From Armatimonadetes bacterium RBG_19FT_COMBO_69_19 (GTDB taxonomy: Bacteria > Sysuimicrobiota > Sysuimicrobiia > Sysuimicrobiales > Kaftiobacteriaceae): 11,133 nt of DNA. Position 1 is the first letter of the stretch. Each line of letters begins with the position of its first letter. The stretch spans positions 1-11,133 of the forward strand of contig MENB01000060.1 in assembly GCA_001768125.1 (NCBI GenBank), given 5' to 3'. A program made the translations under genes and the position numbers. The notes beneath the pieces are model-generated. The model was not told the DNA's origin. It worked only from the letters and a program-made list of their open reading frames with translations, and searched no databases. This document shows, one piece after another, positions 5,478-11,133 of this stretch.

Positions 5478-6734
5478 ATGGTTCGGCACATGCGTTGGCT
5501 TGCGGTGTTGAGTGTGCTGTTGATCGGGGCCGTCATCCCGATCGGATCGGCCGGGGCAGCCGGGACGAACAAGTTGGAGATCTTCAGCTGGTGGACCGCC
5601 GGAGGCGAGGCGGAAGGCCTGGCAGGAATGTTCGCGGCGTACAAGCAGCGCTACCCCGGCGTGGAAATCGTGAACGCCACCGTCGCCGGCGGCGCGGGCA
5701 CGAACGCCAAGGCGGTGCTGGCGACGCGCCTCACCGGAGGCGATCCGCCCGACTCGTTCCAGGTCCACGCCGGGCTCGAGATCCAGACATACGATCCGGA
5801 GAAGTTCCTGGAGCCCCTCGACTCGCTGTACAAGTCCGAGGGATGGGACAGAGCCCTGCCCAAGGGCGTTCTGACGCTGCTGCAGTACAAGGGCCACTAC
5901 TGGGCGGTGCCGGTGAACATCCACCGCGCCAACGTCCTTTGGTACAGTAAGAAAGTCTTTTCGGCCAACAACCTCACCCCGCCGAAGACCTTCGCCGAGT
6001 TCTTCAAGATCGCGGACACGCTCAAGGCCAAGGGCATCGTGCCGTTCGTGCTGGGCGACAAGGAAGGCTGGGAGTCCGGGCACGCCTTTGAGGCCGTGCT
6101 GATCGGCACCCTCGGCGCCCAGGGTTATGCCGGGCTGTGGACCGGGAAGACGCAGTGGACGGACGCCAGGGTGACCCAGGCGCTGAACACCTACAAGAGG
6201 ATGATCAGCTACACCAACACAGACCACGCGGCCCTGACCTGGGACGGCGCCGGGCAGTACCTCATCAACGGCAAGGGCGCGATGCAGATCATGGGCGACT
6301 GGCAGAACGGGTGGTTCCAGTCGAAGAACTACAGTGACTACGGCTGGGCCACGCCGCCCGGGAACGCGGGCGTCTTCGACGCGCTGTCCGACAGCTTCGC
6401 CCTGCCCAAGCGCGCGAAAGACCGGGACAACGCCCTCAACTGGCTGAGGGTGGCCGGCTCGAAGGCGGGCCAGGAGGCCTTCAACCCGAAGAAGGGCTCG
6501 ATCTGTGCCCGCACCGACTGCAACCAGGCGCTATTCAACGCCTACCTGCAGTCGGCGGCCAAGGACTGGCAGAGCAACACGCTCGTGCCGAGCGTGGTTC
6601 ACGGCGCCGCGGCGATTGAGAGCTGGGCCGTGAAGTACAAGGACATCATGGCCCTGTTCGTCACGAGCGGCGACGTGGCCAAGACGCAGGCGTCGCTCCA
6701 GGCGGCATGCAAGGACGCCGGCGTCTGCAAGTAA
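5478..6734 (+). CDS. ABC sugar transporter, periplasmic solute-binding protein (glucose/mannose type)
   Basis: 418 residues, family 1 extracellular solute-binding protein. It binds a sugar outside the membrane and delivers it to the two permeases downstream. The mature part closely follows the Thermus thermophilus glucose/mannose-binding protein as I recall it: LEIFSWWTAGGE (33-44), GGDPPDSFQVHAG (87-99), VPVNIHRANVLWY (144-156), IMGDW (271-275), LSDSFALPK (303-311) and FNPKKGSI (335-342). Signal peptide: basic MVRHMR, a hydrophobic stretch 7-23, and an A-x-A site near Ala25-Ala27; there is no lipobox cysteine, so it is likely free in a periplasm. Four cysteines, all late (343, 348, 411, 417), could form two disulfides. 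ATG 5478 is chosen because of the strong ribosome site AAGGAGGGGG 5465-5474; GTG 5448 upstream lies in the hairpin and adds no signal. The exact sugar is uncertain. Confidence 0.95.
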   Translation: MVRHMRWLAVLSVLLIGAVIPIGSAGAAGTNKLEIFSWWTAGGEAEGLAGMFAAYKQRYPGVEIVNATVAGGAGTNAKAVLATRLTGGDPPDSFQVHAGLEIQTYDPEKFLEPLDSLYKSEGWDRALPKGVLTLLQYKGHYWAVPVNIHRANVLWYSKKVFSANNLTPPKTFAEFFKIADTLKAKGIVPFVLGDKEGWESGHAFEAVLIGTLGAQGYAGLWTGKTQWTDARVTQALNTYKRMISYTNTDHAALTWDGAGQYLINGKGAMQIMGDWQNGWFQSKNYSDYGWATPPGNAGVFDALSDSFALPKRAKDRDNALNWLRVAGSKAGQEAFNPKKGSICARTDCNQALFNAYLQSAAKDWQSNTLVPSVVHGAAAIESWAVKYKDIMALFVTSGDVAKTQASLQAACKDAGVCK

Positions 6735-7705
6735 TCAGCAACGAGGGTCAAGCGGCGGCGAGGCAGTCCGGCAGCGGGCTGCCTCGCCGCATACGTGGCG
6801 GGAGTCGCCGGTGGCCCAGCAGCGACCGGGTGACGTCACTCCTGCTGATCGCCCCCTCCGTCCTCGCCGTTGCGGTCTTCGTCTACGGCTTCATCGGCTT
6901 CACCGCGTTCGCCTCGCTCACGAAGTGGGACGCCCTGGCTCCGGACTTCACCTTCGTCGGCTTGCGGAACTACGTGCGACTCTTCGAGACGGTACGCTTC
7001 CAGATCGACCTGCGCAACACGGTGACCTTCACGGGCTTCTTCCTGGTGAGCTGCCTCTCACTGGGCTTCCTCCTGGCGGTCTTGCTGGATCAGCGCATCC
7101 GCGCCGAGGGCGTGTTTCGCAGCATCTTCCTGTTCCCGCTGGCGCTGTCGTTCATCGTCACCGGTGTCGTGTGGCGGTGGCTGCTCAACCCGGGTAGCGT
7201 GCAGCTGGGCAGCACCGGCATCAACCTGCTGCTGGACCGGATCGGGCTGGGCCTCCTCAAGAGCGGCTGGTACACCGACCCCAAGTTCGGGATCAAAGCC
7301 GTGGTCATCGCCGCCACCTGGCAGATGTCGGGCTACGTGATGGCCATGTATCTGGCAGGGCTCCGCGGCATCCCCGAAGAGCTCCGCGAGGCGGCGCGGG
7401 TGGACGGCGCCAGCAGCTTCCAGGTGTACCGCCACATCGTCGTGCCCCTGCTCAACCCGATCACTCTGGGGGCGGTGATCATCCTGGGGCACATCTCACT
7501 CAAGATCTTCGACCTGGTCGTGGCGATGACGGGACCCGGGCCGGGTTTCTCCTCCGACGTGCCGGCGTTTTTCATGTTCGACACGACGTTCCGCGGTAAC
7601 AACTTCGCGCAGGGGGCCGGCATCGCCATCATCCTGCTGGTGATGATCGCAGTGTTGATCGTGCCGTACCTGGTCTACAGCCTGCGCACGGAGACGCAGC
7701 GATAG
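6707..7705 (+). CDS. ABC sugar transporter permease 1 (MalF type)
   Basis: 332 residues with about six membrane segments, beginning at SLLLIAPSVLAVAVFVYGF (44-62). The conserved EAA loop that docks the ATPase is EELREAARVDG (224-234) followed by HIVVPLLNP (243-251). With permease 2 it forms the inner-membrane channel for sugar received from the binding protein. The start is uncertain. ATG 6707 lies 28 bases inside the binding-protein gene and has no clear ribosome site. GTG 6830 (residue 42) would begin almost at the first membrane segment and also lacks one. An ATA at 6791 is a third, weaker option. If translation starts at 6707, the strong stem-loop 6755-6790 is inside the coding region; if later, it is a true intercistronic element. 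The gene end overlaps permease 2 by four bases. Family assignment is secure, start low confidence. Confidence 0.9.
   Translation: MQGRRRLQVISNEGQAAARQSGSGLPRRIRGGSRRWPSSDRVTSLLLIAPSVLAVAVFVYGFIGFTAFASLTKWDALAPDFTFVGLRNYVRLFETVRFQIDLRNTVTFTGFFLVSCLSLGFLLAVLLDQRIRAEGVFRSIFLFPLALSFIVTGVVWRWLLNPGSVQLGSTGINLLLDRIGLGLLKSGWYTDPKFGIKAVVIAATWQMSGYVMAMYLAGLRGIPEELREAARVDGASSFQVYRHIVVPLLNPITLGAVIILGHISLKIFDLVVAMTGPGPGFSSDVPAFFMFDTTFRGNNFAQGAGIAIILLVMIAVLIVPYLVYSLRTETQR
6755..6790 (+). promoter_or_regulatory. 12-bp perfect stem-loop after the binding-protein gene
   Basis: Left arm GCGGCGAGGCAG (6755-6766), 12-base loop, right arm CTGCCTCGCCGC (6779-6790). It begins 20 bases after the binding-protein stop. 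No T-tract follows. Similar structures between binding-protein and permease genes (the malE-malF case is the known example) protect the upstream mRNA from 3' decay and give excess binding protein over permease. That role here is inferred. Confidence 0.6.
7690..7693 (+). promoter_or_regulatory. Ribosome binding site deciding the permease 2 start
   Basis: GGAG with an eight-base spacer to the ATA codon at 7702. This is the only well-placed ribosome site near the first membrane segment of permease 2 and is the main reason for choosing that non-standard start. Confidence 0.5.
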
Positions 7706-8580
7706 CCGATCACGCGCTCGCCCCCACCGCGCCCCGGCCGATCCCCTGGCTCCGTTGGGCCACGTACGCCGTCCTCGCCGGCCTGGCCCTGCTCTACCTG
7801 CTGCCGGTCTACGTGCTCGTCGTCACCGGGATGAAGAGCTTCCAGGAGGTCAACCTCTACCGGATGTGGGACGTGCCGGCGCGTATCTCGCTCGACAGCT
7901 TCATCACGGCCTGGTTCGGCAGCGAGAGCCAGGGCTTCCGCGGCCTGCAGCACAACTTCTGGAACAGCGTACGATTGGCGGTCCCGGGCACGCTCCTGTC
8001 GGCGCTGCTGGGGTCGATGAACGGGTACGTGCTGGCCAGGTGGAAGTTCCGCGGCGCCGATGCGGTGTTCGCGCTGCTGCTGTTCGGGATGTTCATCCCC
8101 TACCAAAGCATCCTCATCCCGCTCGTGCGGGTGCTGAGCGCCGTGGGGCTGTACGGGTCGATCCCCGGGCTGATCGTTACCCACGTCGTCTACGGCCTGC
8201 CCATCACCACCCTGATCTTCCGGAACTACTACGCGACCGTGCCGGGAGAGCTGGTGGAGGCGGCCAGGATCGACGGCGCGGGGATGCTCGGCATCTACCG
8301 CCGCATCATCTTCCCCATCTCGATGCCGGGGTTTGCGGTGGTCATGATCTGGCAGTTCACGTCGATCTGGAATGACTTCCTCTTCGGGGTCATCGTCACA
8401 CCCCGCCCGGCGGTGCAGCCGATCATGGTGGCGTTGAACAATCTGGCGGGGAGCTACATCGTGGAGTGGAACGTGCAGATGGCCGGGGCGCTGCTGGCCG
8501 CGCTACCGACGATGATCCTGTACATCGTGCTGGGGCGCTACTTCATGCGGGGCCTGCTCGCAGGATCGCTGAAGGGCTAG
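7702..8580 (+). CDS. ABC sugar transporter permease 2 (MalG type), probable ATA start
   Basis: 292 residues from 7702, the usual length for this family, with about six membrane segments. The first is [19 protein letters not shown] (about 23-41). The ATPase-docking EAA loop is [13 protein letters not shown] (182-194) followed by RIIFPISMP. Partner of permease 1 in the importer. In this frame there is no ATG, GTG or TTG between about 7640 and 7813. GTG 7813 would cut away the first membrane segment, which family members need. ATA 7702 overlaps the upstream TAG as ATAG, is preceded by GGAG at eight bases, and gives a normal N-terminus ([18 protein letters not shown]). I therefore infer an ATA start, or an ATG/GTG altered by mutation or sequencing error. 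The stop TAG shares CTAG with the converging isomerase gene. No ATPase gene follows; a shared MalK-type subunit elsewhere is likely. Confidence 0.88.
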   Translation: MADHALAPTAPRPIPWLRWATYAVLAGLALLYLLPVYVLVVTGMKSFQEVNLYRMWDVPARISLDSFITAWFGSESQGFRGLQHNFWNSVRLAVPGTLLSALLGSMNGYVLARWKFRGADAVFALLLFGMFIPYQSILIPLVRVLSAVGLYGSIPGLIVTHVVYGLPITTLIFRNYYATVPGELVEAARIDGAGMLGIYRRIIFPISMPGFAVVMIWQFTSIWNDFLFGVIVTPRPAVQPIMVALNNLAGSYIVEWNVQMAGALLAALPTMILYIVLGRYFMRGLLAGSLKG

Positions 8581-9674
8581 CGTGTCCCCATCAGGATCTC
8601 CAGCACGAGGTGGTCCAGCCGCTCATACGGAAACACCCGGGGCGCGCCGCCGGGTTCCGCCGCTTCGTCCACTTCCGCCGTGTCCCACCGCTTGATGTCC
8701 TGCAGGATCTGGCGGACCTCGGGGTCGTCCCGGAACTGCCGGACCTTCTCGGCCAGGATCTGGTAGGCGCGGATGCATCCTTCCACAAATACCCACACCC
8801 CCTGCTCATCCGTGGTGCGATACGGGCGGGCGTCGAACGTACGCGGTCCCGGCCAGTCTTCCTCCTCCAGCAGCTTCACCACGAAAAAGCCGTCCTTGAG
8901 GTTGGCGCCCCCGAACCTGAGGTCCTGATCGAAGCGCAGAGGCCGCTGCGCGTTCAGGTGGATGCCGAAGAGCTTGCCGGCGTACAGCGCGTGCGCGACC
9001 TCGTGCGCCGGGTTGAGCCCGGCCAGGGCGGCGTGGGCCAGCTCAGGCACGACCCCGACGCGCTCGGGGTGATCCAGTGTGGCGATGAACCCCAGGACGT
9101 GGCCCACCGTGGACAGGTAGAGGTCGCCCCTCGGCTCGTTGGGTTTGGGCTCGATCGACAGGCGCATCGCATAGCCCTGCCGCGCGATGTAGTCGGCCAG
9201 CGCATTGAACCCATCCCGCAGCCGCTTCAAGGCATCAATCGGGGAGCGGCCGGCGTCGACCTCCGCCCCGTCCCGGCCTCCCCAGATGTTGAAGAGCGGC
9301 GCGCCGAGCAGGTGGCCCACATCGATCGCCGCGGTGTAGCGCTCGATGGCCAGCGATCGCACTCGCGCTTCGTTCGACACCATGCCCCCGTCCTTGAAGA
9401 CGGGGTCCACGAACATGTCCGAGCCGCACGCTACGCAGACGACGCCGGTGTCTTCCATCCGCCGCCGCGCCTTCCGGATCAGATCGTCGCGCTCCGCCAG
9501 ACGGCTGCCCCAAGGAATCAGGTCCTCAGCATGCAGCTCAAACGCCTGGACGCCGTGGGCGGCCAGGCCGCTGATCGCGTCCAGGGGATCACGAGGACCG
9601 CGCGTGGGGGCCCCGAATGGATCGCCTCCCCGGTGCATGATCGTCCAGAGCCCGAAGCTGAAGGTGCGCTTCAC
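8577..9674 (-). CDS. xylA: Xylose isomerase family protein with an altered metal site
   Basis: 365 residues, matching the short actinobacterial xylose isomerases without gaps at a constant offset of six from Streptomyces numbering. Such enzymes convert D-xylose to D-xylulose, or glucose to fructose, using two divalent metals. Kept: His48 and Asp51 (H54, D57), Trp131 (W137), Glu175 and Lys177 (E181, K183) in SIEPKPNEPRGD, Glu211 and His214 (E217, H220), Asp249 and Asp251 (D255, D257) in FDQDLRFG, Asp281 (D287). The exception is His239 in FGIHLNAQ at the place of D245, a metal-1 ligand that is Asp in the xylose isomerases I know. The substrate may therefore differ, so the symbol is provisional. 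GTG start at 9674 has an excellent ribosome site, GGGAGGT (9681-9687 complement, six-base spacer). It converges on permease 2 at CTAG and diverges from galK. Confidence 0.92.
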   Translation of the reverse strand: MKRTFSFGLWTIMHRGGDPFGAPTRGPRDPLDAISGLAAHGVQAFELHAEDLIPWGSRLAERDDLIRKARRRMEDTGVVCVACGSDMFVDPVFKDGGMVSNEARVRSLAIERYTAAIDVGHLLGAPLFNIWGGRDGAEVDAGRSPIDALKRLRDGFNALADYIARQGYAMRLSIEPKPNEPRGDLYLSTVGHVLGFIATLDHPERVGVVPELAHAALAGLNPAHEVAHALYAGKLFGIHLNAQRPLRFDQDLRFGGANLKDGFFVVKLLEEEDWPGPRTFDARPYRTTDEQGVWVFVEGCIRAYQILAEKVRQFRDDPEVRQILQDIKRWDTAEVDEAAEPGGAPRVFPYERLDHLVLEILMGTR

Positions 9675-9772
9675 CGTCCCACCTCCCGGATCTCTTCCTT
9701 GCGTCTTCTCAGTCGTGCCGCACCCACCCTCTTGTGGAGAGGAGACAGACCCGCCAACAAGAAGCGGCCTTC
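9675..9772. promoter_or_regulatory. Divergent region between xylA-like gene and galK
   Basis: Up to 98 bases serving both directions. It contains the isomerase ribosome site (9681-9687, minus strand) and a small palindrome CCTCT-TGTGG-AGAGG (9728-9742) that could be an operator or chance. GGAGAGGAGA (9736-9745) resembles a ribosome site but lies 27 bases before the preferred galK start. The 9-mer CGAATCGAT seen in the two other intergenic regions is absent here, so this pair may be regulated separately. Confidence 0.4.
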
Positions 9773-10957
9773 GTGGCTCGGGAGCGGCCAGATCCGTGGA
9801 GAGAGACGATCCGGCTCTTCGCCGATCGGTTCAGCGGTGAACCCGTGCTGCGCGCCCAGGCCCCCGGCCGGGTGAACCTCATCGGCGAGCACACGGACTA
9901 CAATGACGGCCTGGTCCTCCCCGCGGCCATCGACCGCACCGTCACCATCGCGGCGGGCCGGAACGGCACCGGCCGGATCCGCCTCCACGCCGCGGCCTAC
10001 GACGAGCTCGTCGAGTTCCCGGCGGCGTCACCCGGGAGCGTTCCGCTCCAGGGCTGGGCCCGCTACCCGCAAGGCGTGGCGGCACAACTGGCCGCGCGCG
10101 GGATCAGACTCGCCGGGATGGACGCGGTCATCACGGCCGACCTCCCCATCGGCGCGGGGCTCAGCTCCTCGGCCGCGCTCGAGGTGGCCGTCTCGCTCGC
10201 GCTCGAGCACGCCGCCGGGGTGACGCTGCCGGCGCGTGAGCGGGCCCTCCTGTGCCGTCGCGCCGAGGTCGAGTTCGTGGGGATCCCCTGCGGCATCATG
10301 GACCAGTTCGCGGTCAGCCTCTGCCGGCGGGGACACGCGCTTTTCCTGGATTGCCGCTCGCTGGAGACGCACCACATCCCCCTGCCATCCGGTGTGGTTC
10401 TCGCCGTCTGCGACACCGGCGTGCGGCGAGCGCTCGAAGATTCCGGCTACGCGATCCGGCGGCGGGAATGCGAGGAGGCGGTGCGGTGGCTGCGGGGCCG
10501 GGGCCGGCCGATCACAAGCCTCCGCGACGTCACGGTCGATGACCTGCCCGGGGTGGAGAAGGAGATGCCCGAGCCGCTGCGCCGGCGGCTGCGCCACATC
10601 GTCACCGAGAATGCGCGCGTGATCGAGGCGGCACGGGCACTCGAAGGCGGGAAGCCGGAAGATCTTGGGCCGATCTTCCGAGCCTCACACCGGAGCCTGA
10701 GAGACGATTACGAGGTGAGCAGCCCCGAGCTCGACGCGATGGTCAACGCGGCCCTCGCCTCGCCCGGCTGCCTCGCCGCGCGGATGACGGGGGCAGGGTT
10801 CGGGGGCGCCGTCGTTGCCCTGGTGAGGCGATCGGAGGCGCAGCGGTTCCTGGCCGCCGTCACTAACGGGTACCGGCAGCACATCGGACGCGAGGGAACA
10901 TTCCTCACCGCCGAACCGGCGGACGGAGCGACTGTGGCTTCGTTGCAGGAACCCTGA
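9773..10957 (+). CDS. galK: Galactokinase (GHMP kinase family)
   Basis: Phosphorylates alpha-D-galactose at C1 with ATP, the entry step of the Leloir pathway, in the cytoplasm. All signatures are present: the galactokinase-specific PGRVNLIGEHTDYNDG near residue 31, the GHMP ATP loop LPIGAGLSSSAALE, the catalytic aspartate in GIPCGIMDQF, and the C-terminal MTGAGFGGAVVAL. From GTG 9773 it has 394 residues, the usual length, starting ARERPDPWRETIRLFADRF. The frame stays open to GTG 9734 (407 residues). Neither start has a well-spaced ribosome site, so the start is uncertain; the family-typical N-terminal length favours 9773. No galT or galE is visible next to it in this window. Its pairing with a glucose/mannose/galactose-type importer fits galactose as one of the imported sugars, but a related sugar is not excluded. 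Confidence 0.93.
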   Translation: MARERPDPWRETIRLFADRFSGEPVLRAQAPGRVNLIGEHTDYNDGLVLPAAIDRTVTIAAGRNGTGRIRLHAAAYDELVEFPAASPGSVPLQGWARYPQGVAAQLAARGIRLAGMDAVITADLPIGAGLSSSAALEVAVSLALEHAAGVTLPARERALLCRRAEVEFVGIPCGIMDQFAVSLCRRGHALFLDCRSLETHHIPLPSGVVLAVCDTGVRRALEDSGYAIRRRECEEAVRWLRGRGRPITSLRDVTVDDLPGVEKEMPEPLRRRLRHIVTENARVIEAARALEGGKPEDLGPIFRASHRSLRDDYEVSSPELDAMVNAALASPGCLAARMTGAGFGGAVVALVRRSEAQRFLAAVTNGYRQHIGREGTFLTAEPADGATVASLQEP

Positions 10958-10963
10958 GGTGCA

Positions 10964-10988
10964 GCCGGCGACGGAAGGGGCCGCCGGC
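10964..10988. terminator. Weak hairpin between galK and the converging gene
   Basis: Inverted repeat GCCGGCG (10964-10970) and CGCCGGC (10982-10988) with an 11-base loop, seven bases after the galK stop and 21 bases from the stop of the converging gene. GC-rich and in the right place for a bidirectional terminator, but no T-run flanks it, so the assignment is tentative. Confidence 0.35.
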
Positions 10989-11009
10989 AGGCGGACAGGA
11001 CACTCGGAT

Positions 11010-11132
11010 TCAATCCGTTAACTGGATGACCCGGTCTGACTGCTCGCCACTGTTGATCCGACGGATGGCGACGGGGAGGCGGCCGGCGACCTCCGACGCG
11101 AGCATGCCGACCATCCCCATCTCACCCGCCAG
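11010..11132 (-). CDS. Unrecognised protein, C-terminal fragment (partial)
   Basis: The last 40 codons of a minus-strand gene whose start lies beyond the window, ending at TGA 11012-11010. The fragment contains EMGMVGMLASEVAGRLPVAI and ends in SDRVIQLTD. About 34 of 40 codons end in G or C, like the neighbours, which supports coding. I do not recognise the family from this short tail. It converges on galK across a 52-base gap, so it is not in the galK operon. Confidence 0.55.
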   Translation of the reverse strand: MAGEMGMVGMLASEVAGRLPVAIRRINSGEQSDRVIQLTD

Positions 11133-11133
11133 G

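Noticed and set aside
7702..8580. Permease 2 as a truncated pseudogene because it lacks a standard start
   Set aside because: The frame is intact from the overlap with permease 1, the length and EAA loop are normal, and a well-placed ribosome site precedes ATA 7702.
8466..9875. Long plus-strand open frame (469 codons) opposite the xylA-like gene
   Set aside because: It is a GC-driven shadow: the minus strand encodes a full-length xylose isomerase with intact motifs, while the plus translation is low-complexity with no recognisable domain.
1..11133. CRISPR array, tRNA/rRNA, insertion sequence, phage or toxin-antitoxin genes
   Set aside because: I saw no regularly spaced repeats, cloverleaf-like sequence, transposase or integrase motifs, or terminal inverted repeats in either strand.

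Overview
The window is a high-GC bacterial chromosome segment. It looks like a carbohydrate-uptake and catabolism locus built around a RuBisCO-like protein (RLP). Codons favour G or C in the third position, and GTG starts and 4-base gene overlaps are frequent. The solute-binding protein resembles the Thermus glucose/mannose-binding protein. It has a type I signal peptide but no lipobox, which fits a diderm cell. The isomerase is of the short actinobacterial xylose isomerase type. I place the source only loosely: a high-GC, possibly thermophilic lineage near Deinococcota, Chloroflexota, Armatimonadota or similar. The sequence alone does not settle it.

Layout. On the minus strand, an RLP gene (1044-2270) overlaps by four bases with alanine racemase alr (1-1047, C-terminus beyond the window). 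Across a 79-base divergent gap, a plus-strand run begins: a ribokinase-type PfkB kinase (2350-3288), a class I phosphomannose-isomerase-like cupin protein (3285-4436), and a second PfkB kinase of the 1-phosphofructokinase/tagatose-6-phosphate kinase branch (4440-5363). After a structured 114-base leader comes an ABC sugar importer: binding protein (5478-6734), permease 1 (6707-7705) and permease 2 (7702-8580, probably starting at an ATA codon). A xylose-isomerase-like gene (8577-9674, minus) converges on permease 2 through one shared CTAG. It diverges from galactokinase galK (about 9773-10957, plus). The last 120 bases hold the C-terminal end of an unrecognised minus-strand gene (11010-11132). 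No gene-free stretch exceeds 300 bases.

How it may work together (inference): the ABC importer, which would need an ATPase encoded elsewhere, brings in a monosaccharide. The isomerase-like protein and the PMI-like protein interconvert aldose and ketose forms, and the two PfkB kinases and galactokinase phosphorylate intermediates. The RLP would act on a phosphorylated keto-sugar by enolisation or decarboxylation, not CO2 fixation. Its loop-6 lysine and other RuBisCO residues are absent, while the metal-binding Lys-x-Asp-Glu is kept. The isomerase carries His at a metal-1 position that is Asp in xylose isomerases, and the PMI-like protein has His in place of the first metal-ligand Gln. Together these suggest an atypical sugar and a pathway I cannot match to a known one. 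Transcription regulators, an aldolase and the transporter ATPase are not in the window.
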